In this document: piece after piece, positions 40,848-49,209 of the stretch | Numbering within the stretch: position 1 is the stretch's first letter | Layout of the letters: each line of letters begins with the position of its first letter | Assembly (NCBI GenBank): GCA_934675735.1 | Contig: CAKURR010000001.1 | Span: forward strand, 1-64,000 | Source of the DNA: an uncultured Clostridia bacterium | Lineage (GTDB): Bacteria > Bacillota > Clostridia > Christensenellales > Aristaeellaceae | Length of the DNA stretch: 64,000 nt | Direction of reading: 5' to 3' | Translations under genes and position numbers: made by a program | Notes under the pieces: generated by a model | Databases searched by the model: none | What the model was told of the DNA's origin: nothing | Seen by the model: the letters and a program-made list of their open reading frames with translations, nothing else

Positions 40848-41732
40848 ATGCCTTCAAAACGGGAAGCGATGACAGCCCGGGCGCTGGCACTCGTGGGCTG
40901 CGGCTATATTTACGGCGCGACGGGGTGGATTTGCACGCGCGCGCGGATGGAACAGCAGATGCGCCAATACCCGACTTACGCGGGACAGATTGAGCGATAC
41001 GGCAAAAAGTGGCTCGGCAAGCCCTGCTACGACTGCGCACAGCTGACGCGCGACGTCGCCAAGCGCGCGGGGGTCGGCCTGCCCAGCGGGGCGACGAGCC
41101 AGTGGCGCGCAGCGGGTATTTGGAAGGAAAAGGACGTTATCGACACGCTGCCGAACGAAGCGGGGCTTTTTCTGTATACGATGCGCGACGGGCGCATGAC
41201 GCACACGGGCGTGAGCATCGGTCACGGGGAAGAGGTGGATGCGCGCGGGCACGCTTACGGCGTGGTGCGCAGGCCGATTGCATCGACGTCGTTTACCCAC
41301 TGGGCGCGGCTGGATATCGATTACGATGCGCCGGATACGGCGAAGAACCCCGCGCCGATCGAAAGGCGGACGCTTCGCACGGGCGGCAGCGGGGAGGACG
41401 TGCGCATATTGCAGGAAACGCTGAAACGGCTCGGCTTTTTGAGCGGCGCGGCAGATGGAAAATTCGGCGCGGAAACGCGGGAAGCCGTCAGACAGTTTCA
41501 GCAGGCGGGCGGCTTGACGGCGGACGGGGTTGTCGGCGCGGCGACGTGGGCGGCTCTGCCCGCGGAGGACGAAGAGCCGAGCGCGCCGACACGCATCTGC
41601 CTGACGGGCGGCGGCATGCTCGCGCTGACCCAAGCGCTGGAAAAGCCGCAGACGGAGGAAAACAAGCTGGTTTTCACGCTGTCGGCGCTCGATTACGGCG
41701 AAATCATGCGGCAGATTCGGCTGGAAAGCTGA
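40848..41732 (+). CDS. NlpC/P60- or CHAP-like cell-wall hydrolase with peptidoglycan-binding domain
   Basis: Residues 1-160 resemble a cysteine peptidase of the NlpC/P60 or CHAP type, with the candidate nucleophile in GKPCYDCAQLTRDVA, the candidate His in MTHTGVSIGHGEEVDA, and a RxGVGLPSGATSQW stretch as in phage-type lysins. Residues about 178-235 are a PG-binding-1 repeat (SGEDVRILQETLKRLGFL, FGAETREAVRQFQ). There is no signal peptide, as in endolysins or holin-dependent enzymes. It has no prophage genes around it. Confidence 0.7.
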   Translation: MPSKREAMTARALALVGCGYIYGATGWICTRARMEQQMRQYPTYAGQIERYGKKWLGKPCYDCAQLTRDVAKRAGVGLPSGATSQWRAAGIWKEKDVIDTLPNEAGLFLYTMRDGRMTHTGVSIGHGEEVDARGHAYGVVRRPIASTSFTHWARLDIDYDAPDTAKNPAPIERRTLRTGGSGEDVRILQETLKRLGFLSGAADGKFGAETREAVRQFQQAGGLTADGVVGAATWAALPAEDEEPSAPTRICLTGGGMLALTQALEKPQTEENKLVFTLSALDYGEIMRQIRLES

Positions 41733-41824
41733 CGAGCGGCTTAAAACCGCTCGCACTTCCGTCTAAAATCGCAAAGCATCAAAGGCCCGCGCACGCGGAT
41801 GATTTTTATACCGTTTTCTATCTG

Positions 41825-41980
41825 CTATAAATGAGCAAATCCGAAAATCTGCACAAATTTGATAAACGACCACCCATTGTAGGGGCGCGCAGGGCGCTGT
41901 CCTTTTTCTGTGAAAAACGCGCCCGTTTCACGAATGCGCGTCCGCTCTTTATGCAGAATTTGTTTGTTGCTCATTCATAG
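41825..41980 (-). mobile_element. 156-bp MITE-like element, copy 2 (inverted)
   Basis: Inverted relative to the copy at 22426 and equal in length, with about two mismatches. It is flanked by TATCTG and TATCTA, a probable short target duplication. To its left is a small hairpin (CGAGCGG...CCGCTCG, 41733-41753) without a T-run; nothing else is seen in the 297-base gap. Confidence 0.8.
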
Positions 41981-41985
41981 TATCT

Positions 41986-42022
41986 ATAAAAAAGCCCCGC
42001 GCTTTTCGGCGCGGGACTTATT
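41986..42022 (-). terminator. Terminator after the zinc-ribbon gene
   Basis: On the minus strand GTCCCGCGCC and GCGCGGGGC pair around GAAAA, followed by TTTTTTAT, eight bases beyond the stop codon. Confidence 0.8.
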
Positions 42023-42029
42023 TCATCAA

Positions 42030-42326
42030 TCAATAGCGGGAAGCACGGCGGGAAGCATAGCACTCGCTGCAATAGATGGGTCGGTCGTTCTTCGGGATGA
42101 AAGGCACGCGGGTCGGAGCGCCACACTGCGCGCAGGTGGTCTCGTACATTTCGCGCTGCTGAGCCTCACCGTTAGCCGGGCGGCTGTTCTTGCGGGCGAT
42201 GCGGCAGGCCTTGCAGCGGGTCGGCTCATTCTGGAAGCCCTTCTCCGCGTAGAACTCCTGCTCACCAGCGGTGAACACAAATTCCTGGCCACAGTCTTTG
42301 CAGGTCAAAGTCTTGTCCTGATACAT
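42030..42326 (-). CDS. Zinc-ribbon protein
   Basis: The 98-residue protein carries four CxxC knuckles: CKDCG, CKACR, CAQCG and CSECY, forming two zinc-ribbon units. The first half (LTCKDCGQEFVFTAGEQEFYAEKGF) matches the 'probable zinc-binding' domain found in small proteins of many Clostridia; the function is unknown. GGAGGGG precedes the start at 42326. The gene follows a separately promoted structured RNA, so it may be expressed from that promoter by read-through. Confidence 0.8.
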   Translation of the reverse strand: MYQDKTLTCKDCGQEFVFTAGEQEFYAEKGFQNEPTRCKACRIARKNSRPANGEAQQREMYETTCAQCGAPTRVPFIPKNDRPIYCSECYASRRASRY

Positions 42327-42340
42327 GGGATATTCCCCTC

Positions 42341-42593
42341 CGAAAAAAATAAAAAAATAGAAATTGGTATGAAACATTCGGCTGACCTGGTTTTTGACCC
42401 CACACTCGCCGCCCGGAGCGTTCGCTCATACACATCTGTGCCCCACTACTAACCCTCTCAGAAATCGCTTTCTGGACGGACTTACTTCTAAGCCGCACCA
42501 TGCTCCCCGGCACTTTGGCCGGATTACGTGGATCGCTTTGCCTGCGACTGGCATCGACTTTCAACCACAGACCCGAAAGAATCATCCTAAACC
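42341..42593 (-). ncRNA. Candidate structured noncoding RNA between comFC and the zinc-ribbon gene (possibly raiA-motif class)
   Basis: A consensus promoter lies directly upstream on the minus strand and no coding frame is present. The transcript would hold several stable hairpins: TCGC-aggcaaa-GCGA, CCGG-ccaaagt-GCCGG, GGCTTA with TAAGTCC, CAGAAA-GCGA-TTTCTG and GAGC-GAAC-GCTC. The 5' start (GGTTTAGGATG) can pair loosely with the 3' segment (CATACC region), and a T-rich tail follows. In several Firmicutes the raiA-motif RNA lies next to comFC; that context suggests the class, but I cannot confirm it without a covariance model. Confidence 0.55.
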
Positions 42594-42622
42594 ATTATAA
42601 GCGTAAATTCAAAAAATTGCAA
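42594..42622 (-). promoter_or_regulatory. Strong promoter of the structured RNA
   Basis: On the minus strand TTGCAA (42622-42617) and a perfect TATAAT (42599-42594) are 17 bases apart, 18 bases beyond the comFC stop. Confidence 0.8.
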
Positions 42623-42640
42623 GCGATTTTACAAAGTTTC

Positions 42641-43348
42641 TTATTTTCCGCGTGAATCCTGCACAAAAGAGGGCAGATTTCGTTTCGGAACAAACAAAGG
42701 CCCGCCACTGTCGCGCATGGTTTTCGCGGCGGTGGCCAATCCGACGCGCGCCGCGCCTGCCAAAAGAAGCGCCCTTGCGGCTTCGGATGCGGTGGAACCC
42801 GTGGTCAGCACGTCGTCGATGAGCAGCAGGCGTTTGCCGACGACGGAAGCATCCGCGCGCATGCAGCCTTCCAGATTCAGACGGCGGTTTTCGGCGCTGA
42901 GCTTCATCTGCGAGGCGTGCTCGTCCCGACGCGACAGGGCGGGGAGGACAGGCATGCCCCAAAGTGCGGCAAGGCGCTCGGTCAGCACCTGAGCCTGATT
43001 GAAGCCCCTCTGTTTGAATCGGCGGCGCGTGGTCGGCATGGGGACGAGCGCATCGTATTCGCCCAGCGGCAGATACGCCATCGCGTTGGCCAGCGGCACG
43101 GCCGCCGCGCGTACGCTTTCAAATTTCAGCATCAGAATGAGCCGACGCGGATGATCGGCATAAGGAAACGCGGCGAACGCTTCGCAGATGCCCTCGGGTG
43201 GCGGAACGGTTTGAATGTCGCCGCACAGGCGCGAAAGCGTCTGCTCACAGCCGGAGCACAAACCGTCCTGCTCGTCGTCGCCCAAAGCGGAATCGCAGCA
43301 CAGACAGGCGATGCGCTCGGGGAAGAGCCAGTCGTCTAAAATACTCAT
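42641..43348 (-). CDS. comFC: ComF-family phosphoribosyltransferase-like competence protein
   Basis: The 235-residue protein has an N-terminal zinc finger (CLCCDSALGDDEQDGLCSGC, in part) and a C-terminal PRPP-binding loop (LLLIDDVLTTGSTASEAA), with the MPTTRRRFKQRGFNQAQ segment typical of ComFC. ComFC is needed for DNA uptake in competent bacteria and is widely kept in others. The ATG overlaps the recD2 stop as ATGA. Confidence 0.93.
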   Translation of the reverse strand: MSILDDWLFPERIACLCCDSALGDDEQDGLCSGCEQTLSRLCGDIQTVPPPEGICEAFAAFPYADHPRRLILMLKFESVRAAAVPLANAMAYLPLGEYDALVPMPTTRRRFKQRGFNQAQVLTERLAALWGMPVLPALSRRDEHASQMKLSAENRRLNLEGCMRADASVVGKRLLLIDDVLTTGSTASEAARALLLAGAARVGLATAAKTMRDSGGPLFVPKRNLPSFVQDSRGK

Positions 43349-45564
43349 AAACTCATCACCTGCTGGAGACGCCAGCACAGCGCGCTGTAACGGCGGCGGG
43401 TGTTGACGTTGGCAATCATCCGGTCGATGGCAGCCTCACGGCCGACAATCATCACCATGCGGCGCGCGCGGGTGACGGCGGTGTAAAACAGGTTGCGCGT
43501 CAGCAGCATCGGCGGGCCGCCCACCGCGGGCATCACCACGACGGGGAACTCGCTGCCCTGGCTCTTGTGAACGGAGATGCAGTACGCCAGCTCCAGGTCG
43601 TCCACATCCGCGCCTTCGTATTCGGCGACGCGCTCGTCGTCAAACTGCACTTCCATGACGTGCTCCTGCGGGTCGATGGAAACGATGAAGCCGATATCCC
43701 CGTTGAAAACGCCCTGACCCTCTTCCGCGCCGAAAACGCCTTCCTTCTGCCACTTGAGCTGGTAGTTGTTGCGAGTCTGCATCACCTTGTCGCCCTCGCG
43801 GAAGGTGGTGTCGCCGCGCACGCGCTCGTGCTTGCCGGAGGCAGGCGGGTTGAACTCGGCCTGCAAAAGCTGGTTGAGCATCCATACGCCGCATTCGCCT
43901 TTCTTCGTCGGGCTGAGCACCTGCATCTGCTTCACAGGATCAAGCCCCAGAAACTTGGGCAGGCGCGCGGAACAGAGCGCGACAATGCGCTTGGCCGCGT
44001 CCGTCGGGGAGGAGGCGCGCTCGAAGAAAAAGTCGCTGCCCTTCGCATTCAGGCGGGGCGATTCGCCGCGGTTGATGCGGTGGGCGTTGTAGACAATCAT
44101 GCTCTTTTCATCCTGACGGAAAATCTCGGTCAGGCGGACGGAGGGGATGACCCCGCTGTCCAGAATGTCGCGCAGCACGTTGCCCGCGCCGACGCTGGGC
44201 AGCTGGTCCGCGTCGCCGACCATAATCAGCCGCGTGCCGGGCACGAGCGCGCGCAGCAGCGACCGCATCAGAAAGATATCCACCATCGACATTTCGTCGA
44301 TAATCAGCGTGTCAAACTCGAGCGGGTTATCCTGCGTGCGGGCGAAATCGCCCTCTTCGCCGCCGTATTCGAGCAGGCGGTGCAGCGTCTTGGCCTCCAT
44401 GCCGCAGGCCTCGCTCATGCGCTTGGCGGCGCGGCCCGTCGGGGCGGCCAGCGCGATATCGCCGTGGACGCTGAGCAGCTTGATAATACATTTAATAATT
44501 GTGGTTTTTCCGGTGCCCGGTCCGCCCGTGATGACGGTCATGCCGCTGGTGGCGGCGGTCTCGATGGCCTGCCGCTGCTGGGCGTGAAAGGCGATGCCCT
44601 CCACGCGTTCCAGCTCGTCGATTTGGGCGGAAAGGTCGGTCGCCATCGTGTCGGGCATCGCGTCAATCATCTCCCGCAGACGGCGCGCCACTTCGCTTTC
44701 GGCGCGATAGGTCGAGGGCAGGTAGAGCGCGACGACGTCCTCGCCGCCCGCATCGCTCGGGAGAATCTGCGCGGAGATTTCGTGGGAGAGAATCAGGCTG
44801 TCGATGGTTCGCTCAATCAAATCGGGGTCGTTGCCGAGCATGCGCTGCGCGGATAAAGCCAGCTCCGGCCGGGGAAGATAGCAGTGTCCCGCGACGGCGG
44901 TCGCTTCCGACAGGGCGAACTTCACGCCCGCGCCGAGGCGGTATTCGCTGTCCGGCTCGATGCCCAGCGACGCAGCGATGCGGTCGGCGGTCTTGAAGCC
45001 GATGCCCTCCACGTCCTCCACGAGCCGATAAGGGTTGCGGCTGATGACCTGCCGCACGTTTTCACCGTATCGCTTATAGATTTTAACCGCCAGCGCGGGG
45101 GTGACGCCGTAGCTCTGCAAAAAGACCATCGCTTCGCGCTGCTGAGCCTGCTCGGCATAGCTTTCCACAATCATCTGCGCGCGCTTTTCGCCGATGCCCG
45201 GCACCTCCAGCAGCCTGTCCGGCTCGGAATAGAGCACGTCGAGCGTCTTTTCGCCGAAGGCGCGGATGAGCAGCTTTGCCGTCGCCGGGCCGACCCCGCG
45301 AATCATGCCGCTGGAGAGGTATTTCTCAATGCCCGAAAGCGTCGTCGGCTTTTCGATTTCGATGCTCTGCACCTTGATTTGGCGGCCGTAGACGGGGTGT
45401 TCCGTCCAGTCGCCGGTGATGCGGAGCTTTTCGCCGGCGGAAATCGGCGGCATGACGCCCACGGCGGAGACGCGCGATTTGCCCGCCTTAACCACCAGCA
45501 CGGTATACCCGTTTTCGTCGTTTCGGAATACCGTTTCATCGGCAAAGGCTTCAATCGTTTCCAT
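43345..45564 (-). CDS. recD2: RecD2 5'-3' DNA helicase
   Basis: RecD2 is the stand-alone superfamily 1 helicase found without RecBC. The 739-residue protein has an N-terminal OB-like region, two helix-hairpin-helix motifs (around 88-98 and 121-131, GVGPATAKLLIRAFG and VPGIGEKRAQMI), Walker A GGPGTGKTT (347-355), Walker B LIIDEMSMVD, GDADQLPSVGAGNVLRD and the C-terminal motifs SVHKSQGSEF and TAVTRARRMV. It begins a coupled pair with comFC. GGGAGG precedes the ATG. Confidence 0.95.
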   Translation of the reverse strand: METIEAFADETVFRNDENGYTVLVVKAGKSRVSAVGVMPPISAGEKLRITGDWTEHPVYGRQIKVQSIEIEKPTTLSGIEKYLSSGMIRGVGPATAKLLIRAFGEKTLDVLYSEPDRLLEVPGIGEKRAQMIVESYAEQAQQREAMVFLQSYGVTPALAVKIYKRYGENVRQVISRNPYRLVEDVEGIGFKTADRIAASLGIEPDSEYRLGAGVKFALSEATAVAGHCYLPRPELALSAQRMLGNDPDLIERTIDSLILSHEISAQILPSDAGGEDVVALYLPSTYRAESEVARRLREMIDAMPDTMATDLSAQIDELERVEGIAFHAQQRQAIETAATSGMTVITGGPGTGKTTIIKCIIKLLSVHGDIALAAPTGRAAKRMSEACGMEAKTLHRLLEYGGEEGDFARTQDNPLEFDTLIIDEMSMVDIFLMRSLLRALVPGTRLIMVGDADQLPSVGAGNVLRDILDSGVIPSVRLTEIFRQDEKSMIVYNAHRINRGESPRLNAKGSDFFFERASSPTDAAKRIVALCSARLPKFLGLDPVKQMQVLSPTKKGECGVWMLNQLLQAEFNPPASGKHERVRGDTTFREGDKVMQTRNNYQLKWQKEGVFGAEEGQGVFNGDIGFIVSIDPQEHVMEVQFDDERVAEYEGADVDDLELAYCISVHKSQGSEFPVVVMPAVGGPPMLLTRNLFYTAVTRARRMVMIVGREAAIDRMIANVNTRRRYSALCWRLQQVMSL

Positions 45565-45612
45565 GCGGCGCGTCCTCCCTTTTGCAAAGCGGCTTTTGAA
45601 TCGTTAAATTTC

Positions 45613-45641
45613 ATTATACACGGATTCGGGCCAAAAGAAAA
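45613..45641 (-). promoter_or_regulatory. Candidate promoter of recD2-comFC
   Basis: A perfect TATAAT on the minus strand (45618-45613) lies about 50 bases before recD2. The -35 at 17 bases is only TTTTCT, so strength is uncertain. Confidence 0.4.
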
Positions 45642-45700
45642 GAGGGAGGAAGAAAAATAAAATCACATGAAATAATACGAATGTCTTTGATAAAATTGAT

Positions 45701-45722
45701 TTTGTTACACATTTGTTACACA
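45701..45722 (+). repeat. Tandem 11-bp repeat TTTGTTACACA x2
   Basis: Two perfect adjacent copies between recD2 and mraZ, one helical turn apart. Could be a binding site for a dimer. Confidence 0.5.
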
Positions 45723-45764
45723 GTTTTTGACGATTTAGCAAATTCTTCATCGTCGAATGCTTGA

Positions 45765-45812
45765 AAAGTGGAGCAAAATGGTGTAAAGTAATGGGGAAAG
45801 GGAGTAAAGTGG
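45765..45812 (+). promoter_or_regulatory. MraZ-binding repeats upstream of mraZ
   Basis: AAAGTGG at 45765 and 45806, AAAATGG at 45775, and G-rich variants between (AAAGTAATGGGG, AAAGGGAG) recur at about ten-base steps. Characterised MraZ proteins bind such repeats before their own gene and repress the operon. Confidence 0.7.
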
Positions 45813-45840
45813 TTGATTTGGGGAAGGAGGGATGTGCAGC

Positions 45841-46293
45841 ATGGCTCATTTGGCGTTTTCCGGTTCGTTTGAACACTCGCTGGATGGAAAAGGCCGCGTC
45901 ATCATTCCCGCCTCTTTCAGAGAAGCACTGGGCGAAAATTTTACGATTACCATCAACCCGACAAGAACAGCCGTCGCCATCTATCCCAAAGAGGATTGGG
46001 ACGGCCAGCTTGAGCGGCTTTCACATATCAACCCGATGGATAAAGTCGGTCTGCAATACGAGCGCTACCTGATGAGCGTCTCTTTTTCCGGCAACAGCAT
46101 GGACGCGCAGGGCCGCGTGCTCATTCCGGCCAAGCTGCGCGCCAAAATCGGCTTGACGAGAGATATCGTTTTCGTCGGGCTGAATCGTTATATCGAAATC
46201 TGGGACGCCGAGGTCTACGCCAAGATGGAGGAGCAGACGGAGGAGGATTTCGGTTCGCTGGTGGACTACGTTTACGAGAAATATCCTTCTTGA
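45841..46293 (+). CDS. mraZ: Transcriptional regulator MraZ
   Basis: MraZ is an AbrB-fold DNA-binding protein that autoregulates the division and cell-wall cluster. The 150-residue protein has the two repeated MraZ motifs (SLDGKGRVIIPASFREALG and MDAQGRVLIPAKLRAKIG). The start at 45841 is ten bases after AAGGAGG; ATG 45832 abuts that site. The usual next gene, rsmH, is missing. Confidence 0.95.
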   Translation: MAHLAFSGSFEHSLDGKGRVIIPASFREALGENFTITINPTRTAVAIYPKEDWDGQLERLSHINPMDKVGLQYERYLMSVSFSGNSMDAQGRVLIPAKLRAKIGLTRDIVFVGLNRYIEIWDAEVYAKMEEQTEEDFGSLVDYVYEKYPS

Positions 46294-46359
46294 GAATCAA
46301 GACGCGGCATACATACCCTTTAGGCGCGGTTCTCGAAGGAAGGGTGGGGGAATACAATC

Positions 46360-47046
46360 ATGACAGGCACAAAGACCATGCGCGCGAGCCGCGGGCGCTA
46401 TGTCAGCGCGGGGTACGCCTGCGGGCAGGAACAGCGGCAGACGCCGCAGGGGCGGGATTTGTATATCGCCGACGACCCCGCCGGTTCCGCGCGGGAGAAG
46501 CTGCGCGATTTGAATCGGGCGGGCTATCGCGGCGAAGACGAAGAAACGCCGTCGCCCGCGCTGCAAACGCCCGAGGCGCGGCGGCCCGAGACCTTTACGG
46601 TCAAAAAGGCGGCGAAAAAACAGCGGCCGATGGGGCCGGTGGATCGGCTGATTTACGAAGTGCGGCGTGACCGCGCGGGCGTGACGGCCTGCGTGCTGCT
46701 GGCGGCAACGATGCTGGTGATGTGCGTCGCCTGGGGGCGCAACATGGTCGCGGGGGTGAACACCCAGCGGTCGATTGAAAACTATCAGAAGCAGACGGTC
46801 AGCCTGCAAAAGGAAAACGAGGCGATGACGCAGCAGCTGGAGAGCGCCGAGAGCGGTGAGCGAATCCGTAATCGGGCGCAGAACGAGCTGGGCATGCTGC
46901 GGCGCGAACGCGCGCAAACCGAAACGATTTACATTCAGGCCCCCGAGAAAAAGGGGCAGGACGGGGCACAGGCACTCGGCGAGAACCGCATGGAAATTCT
47001 GGATTTCCTGCTGGGTCTGCTCAATGTGTTTCATATTGGAGAGTGA
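46360..47046 (+). CDS. ftsL: FtsL-like septum protein
   Basis: The 228-residue protein has a long basic cytoplasmic region (about 105 residues), one membrane segment (107-126) and an extracytoplasmic coiled coil (NTQRSIENYQKQTVSLQKENEAM, in part) with the typical RIRNRAQNELGM motif. This topology and its place between mraZ and the penicillin-binding protein identify it as FtsL, which joins FtsQ and DivIC in the division complex. The cytoplasmic tail is unusually long. Confidence 0.82.
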   Translation: MTGTKTMRASRGRYVSAGYACGQEQRQTPQGRDLYIADDPAGSAREKLRDLNRAGYRGEDEETPSPALQTPEARRPETFTVKKAAKKQRPMGPVDRLIYEVRRDRAGVTACVLLAATMLVMCVAWGRNMVAGVNTQRSIENYQKQTVSLQKENEAMTQQLESAESGERIRNRAQNELGMLRRERAQTETIYIQAPEKKGQDGAQALGENRMEILDFLLGLLNVFHIGE

Positions 47047-47052
47047 GAGGGC

Positions 47053-49176
47053 TTGCGTTCACCGGGAGCCACCGTACGAAAGCGGCTGGTCTTGCTGATG
47101 GGCGGATTCTTTCTCCTCTTTCTTTGCGTCTGCGCGCGGCTTGTCGATTTGCAGATCGTGCGGCAGAAGGAGCTGACCGCCCGCGGCGTGAAGCAGTGGA
47201 CGCGCAGCGGCGTGGTCGCCGCGCGGCGCGGGGATATCGTGGATACCAACGGGAAGCTGCTGGCGCAGTCTGTGACCAGTTTTATTCTGACCGCAAGGCC
47301 GCGGGACGTGAAGGACGTGAACGCGCTGGCGAAGGTGCTTGCGCGCGAGCTGGGGCTGAGCGAAGAGACGATTATCAAAAAGCTTTCGGGCAGTAAGGCG
47401 GCCTCCGTCACGCTGGCTCGGCAGGTTTCGCGCGAGGACGCGGACAGGCTTCGTGCCATCCGCCAGAGCGCGGAAAATCCGGATTCAGACGCTTTAATCG
47501 GAATAACATTTGACGAGGACGTCAGCAGATGGTATCCTATGGGTACGCTGCTCGCTCAGGTGCTGGGCCTGTGCAACGTGGACGGCGAAGGGCAGAGCGG
47601 CCTTGAACTCAAATATAACGACGAATTATCCGGCAAACCGGGCAAAATCGTGACCGAGGTGGACGCGAGGGCGCGGACCCTGCCCGACGGCGTGACGCTC
47701 TATGTGCCCGCCGAACAGGGACATACCCTTCGACTGACGATTGACAGGGACGTGCAGGCGGCGGTGGAACGCGCCGTGCGCGAGTGCGCACAGGTCAATG
47801 ACGCGGTGAGCGTGCAGGCGATTGCGATGGACGTGAACACCGGCGCAGTGCTCGCGATGGCGATGTATCCGACCTACGATCCCGCGAACCCGCCTCGCGA
47901 CGACCTCGATAAGCTGAACGAGCTGATGCGGCTGACTGTGCTCGGCGACGTTTACGAGCCGGGCTCGACGTTCAAGATGCTGACAGCCGCGGCGGCCATC
48001 GACTGCGGGGCGACGAACCCGCAGGAAGGGTTCTATTGCTCGGGCAAAATCACCGTGGACGGAAGCACGGTTCGCTGCTGGGGCGCGCCGCACGGCGCGG
48101 AGACGATGGCGAGGGCGCTGGAAAACTCCTGCAACCCCGTGTTCACGCAGCTGGCGCTTCGGCTGGGGAGCGAACGGTTTTACCAATATCTGCATGCGTT
48201 CGGGCTGGGCAGCCGAACGGGCATCGATTTATACGGCGAGGCGGCCGGTATTCTCATCAGGCAAAACCGCGTGAAGAACGTCGATTTGGCGCGCATCGGC
48301 TTCGGCCAGAGCGTCGCGGTCACGCCCATCCAGATGATTACGGCGGCATGCGCCGTGGTCAACGGCGGGCGGCTGATGAAACCCTATCTGGTGGAGGCCG
48401 TTGAGGACAGCGAGGGCAATGTGCTCGAGCAGACCGAGCCGAAGGTGGTGTCTGCGCCCATTTCCGCCGAGACCAGCGCGACGATGCGCAGGCTTTTATA
48501 CGGTGTGGTGGAAAACGGCGGCGGCAAAAACGCCAAGACAAGCGGCTACGCCGTCGGCGGCAAGACGGGTACGGCGCAGATTTACAAGAACGGCAAAATC
48601 GAATTGAACCTGCACATCGGCTCGTTCGTTGGCTTCGCGCCTGCGGAGAACCCGAAGGTCGCGCTGCTGGTGACGGTCAACGAAGCGAAAGTCAAGCCCG
48701 ATTACGGCGGAACGACGGCCGCGCCGTTTGCCGCGCAGATTTTTGAAGAAATTCTGCCGCTGCTGGGCGTGGCCAAGACAGACGGAAGCGCCGAAGCCAA
48801 ACAGACGACCATGCCAGATGTGACGGGCATGGACGTGCGCGACGCGAAGGCGATTCTGCGCGAGGCGGGCATCGACGCGGTGACGGACGGGGAGAACCCG
48901 ACCGTGACCGGACAGCTGCCGCCCGCGGGCACGAAGGTGCAGGAAGGTTTCTGCGCGATGCTCTATGTCACAGGCGAGAGCGCGCCGCGTGCCGAGGATT
49001 ACGCCCGCGTGCCGGACGTTATCGGGCTGGACATGCGGCGATGCGCGCAGGAGATTCGGCTGAGCGGATTTGAAATGAACGCGCAGGGCGACGGCCTTGC
49101 GGCCGAACAAAGCCCCGCGGGCGGCAGTTACGCCCCGACGGGGACGCAGGTTCGGGTGACGTTTGAAATGCCATAA
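47053..49176 (+). CDS. Class B penicillin-binding protein (FtsI/SpoVD type) with two PASTA domains
   Basis: The transpeptidase motifs are STFK (305-308), SCN (359-361) and KTGTA (504-508). One N-terminal membrane anchor (about 10-29) precedes a dimerisation domain beginning ARRGDIVDTNG. Two PASTA domains (about 592-655 and 656-707) end the protein, as in SpoVD and Gram-positive PBP2x. It cross-links septal or spore cortex peptidoglycan with the SEDS partner FtsW. The start is TTG 47053. Whether this serves division, sporulation or both cannot be told. Confidence 0.9.
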   Translation: MRSPGATVRKRLVLLMGGFFLLFLCVCARLVDLQIVRQKELTARGVKQWTRSGVVAARRGDIVDTNGKLLAQSVTSFILTARPRDVKDVNALAKVLARELGLSEETIIKKLSGSKAASVTLARQVSREDADRLRAIRQSAENPDSDALIGITFDEDVSRWYPMGTLLAQVLGLCNVDGEGQSGLELKYNDELSGKPGKIVTEVDARARTLPDGVTLYVPAEQGHTLRLTIDRDVQAAVERAVRECAQVNDAVSVQAIAMDVNTGAVLAMAMYPTYDPANPPRDDLDKLNELMRLTVLGDVYEPGSTFKMLTAAAAIDCGATNPQEGFYCSGKITVDGSTVRCWGAPHGAETMARALENSCNPVFTQLALRLGSERFYQYLHAFGLGSRTGIDLYGEAAGILIRQNRVKNVDLARIGFGQSVAVTPIQMITAACAVVNGGRLMKPYLVEAVEDSEGNVLEQTEPKVVSAPISAETSATMRRLLYGVVENGGGKNAKTSGYAVGGKTGTAQIYKNGKIELNLHIGSFVGFAPAENPKVALLVTVNEAKVKPDYGGTTAAPFAAQIFEEILPLLGVAKTDGSAEAKQTTMPDVTGMDVRDAKAILREAGIDAVTDGENPTVTGQLPPAGTKVQEGFCAMLYVTGESAPRAEDYARVPDVIGLDMRRCAQEIRLSGFEMNAQGDGLAAEQSPAGGSYAPTGTQVRVTFEMP

Positions 49177-49209
49177 AGATACGGGAACACAACAAATGGA
49201 GGAATGACG

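Noticed and set aside
40848..41732. Prophage remnant
   Set aside because: The hydrolase looks endolysin-like, but no holin, structural, integrase or att sequence was found around it.
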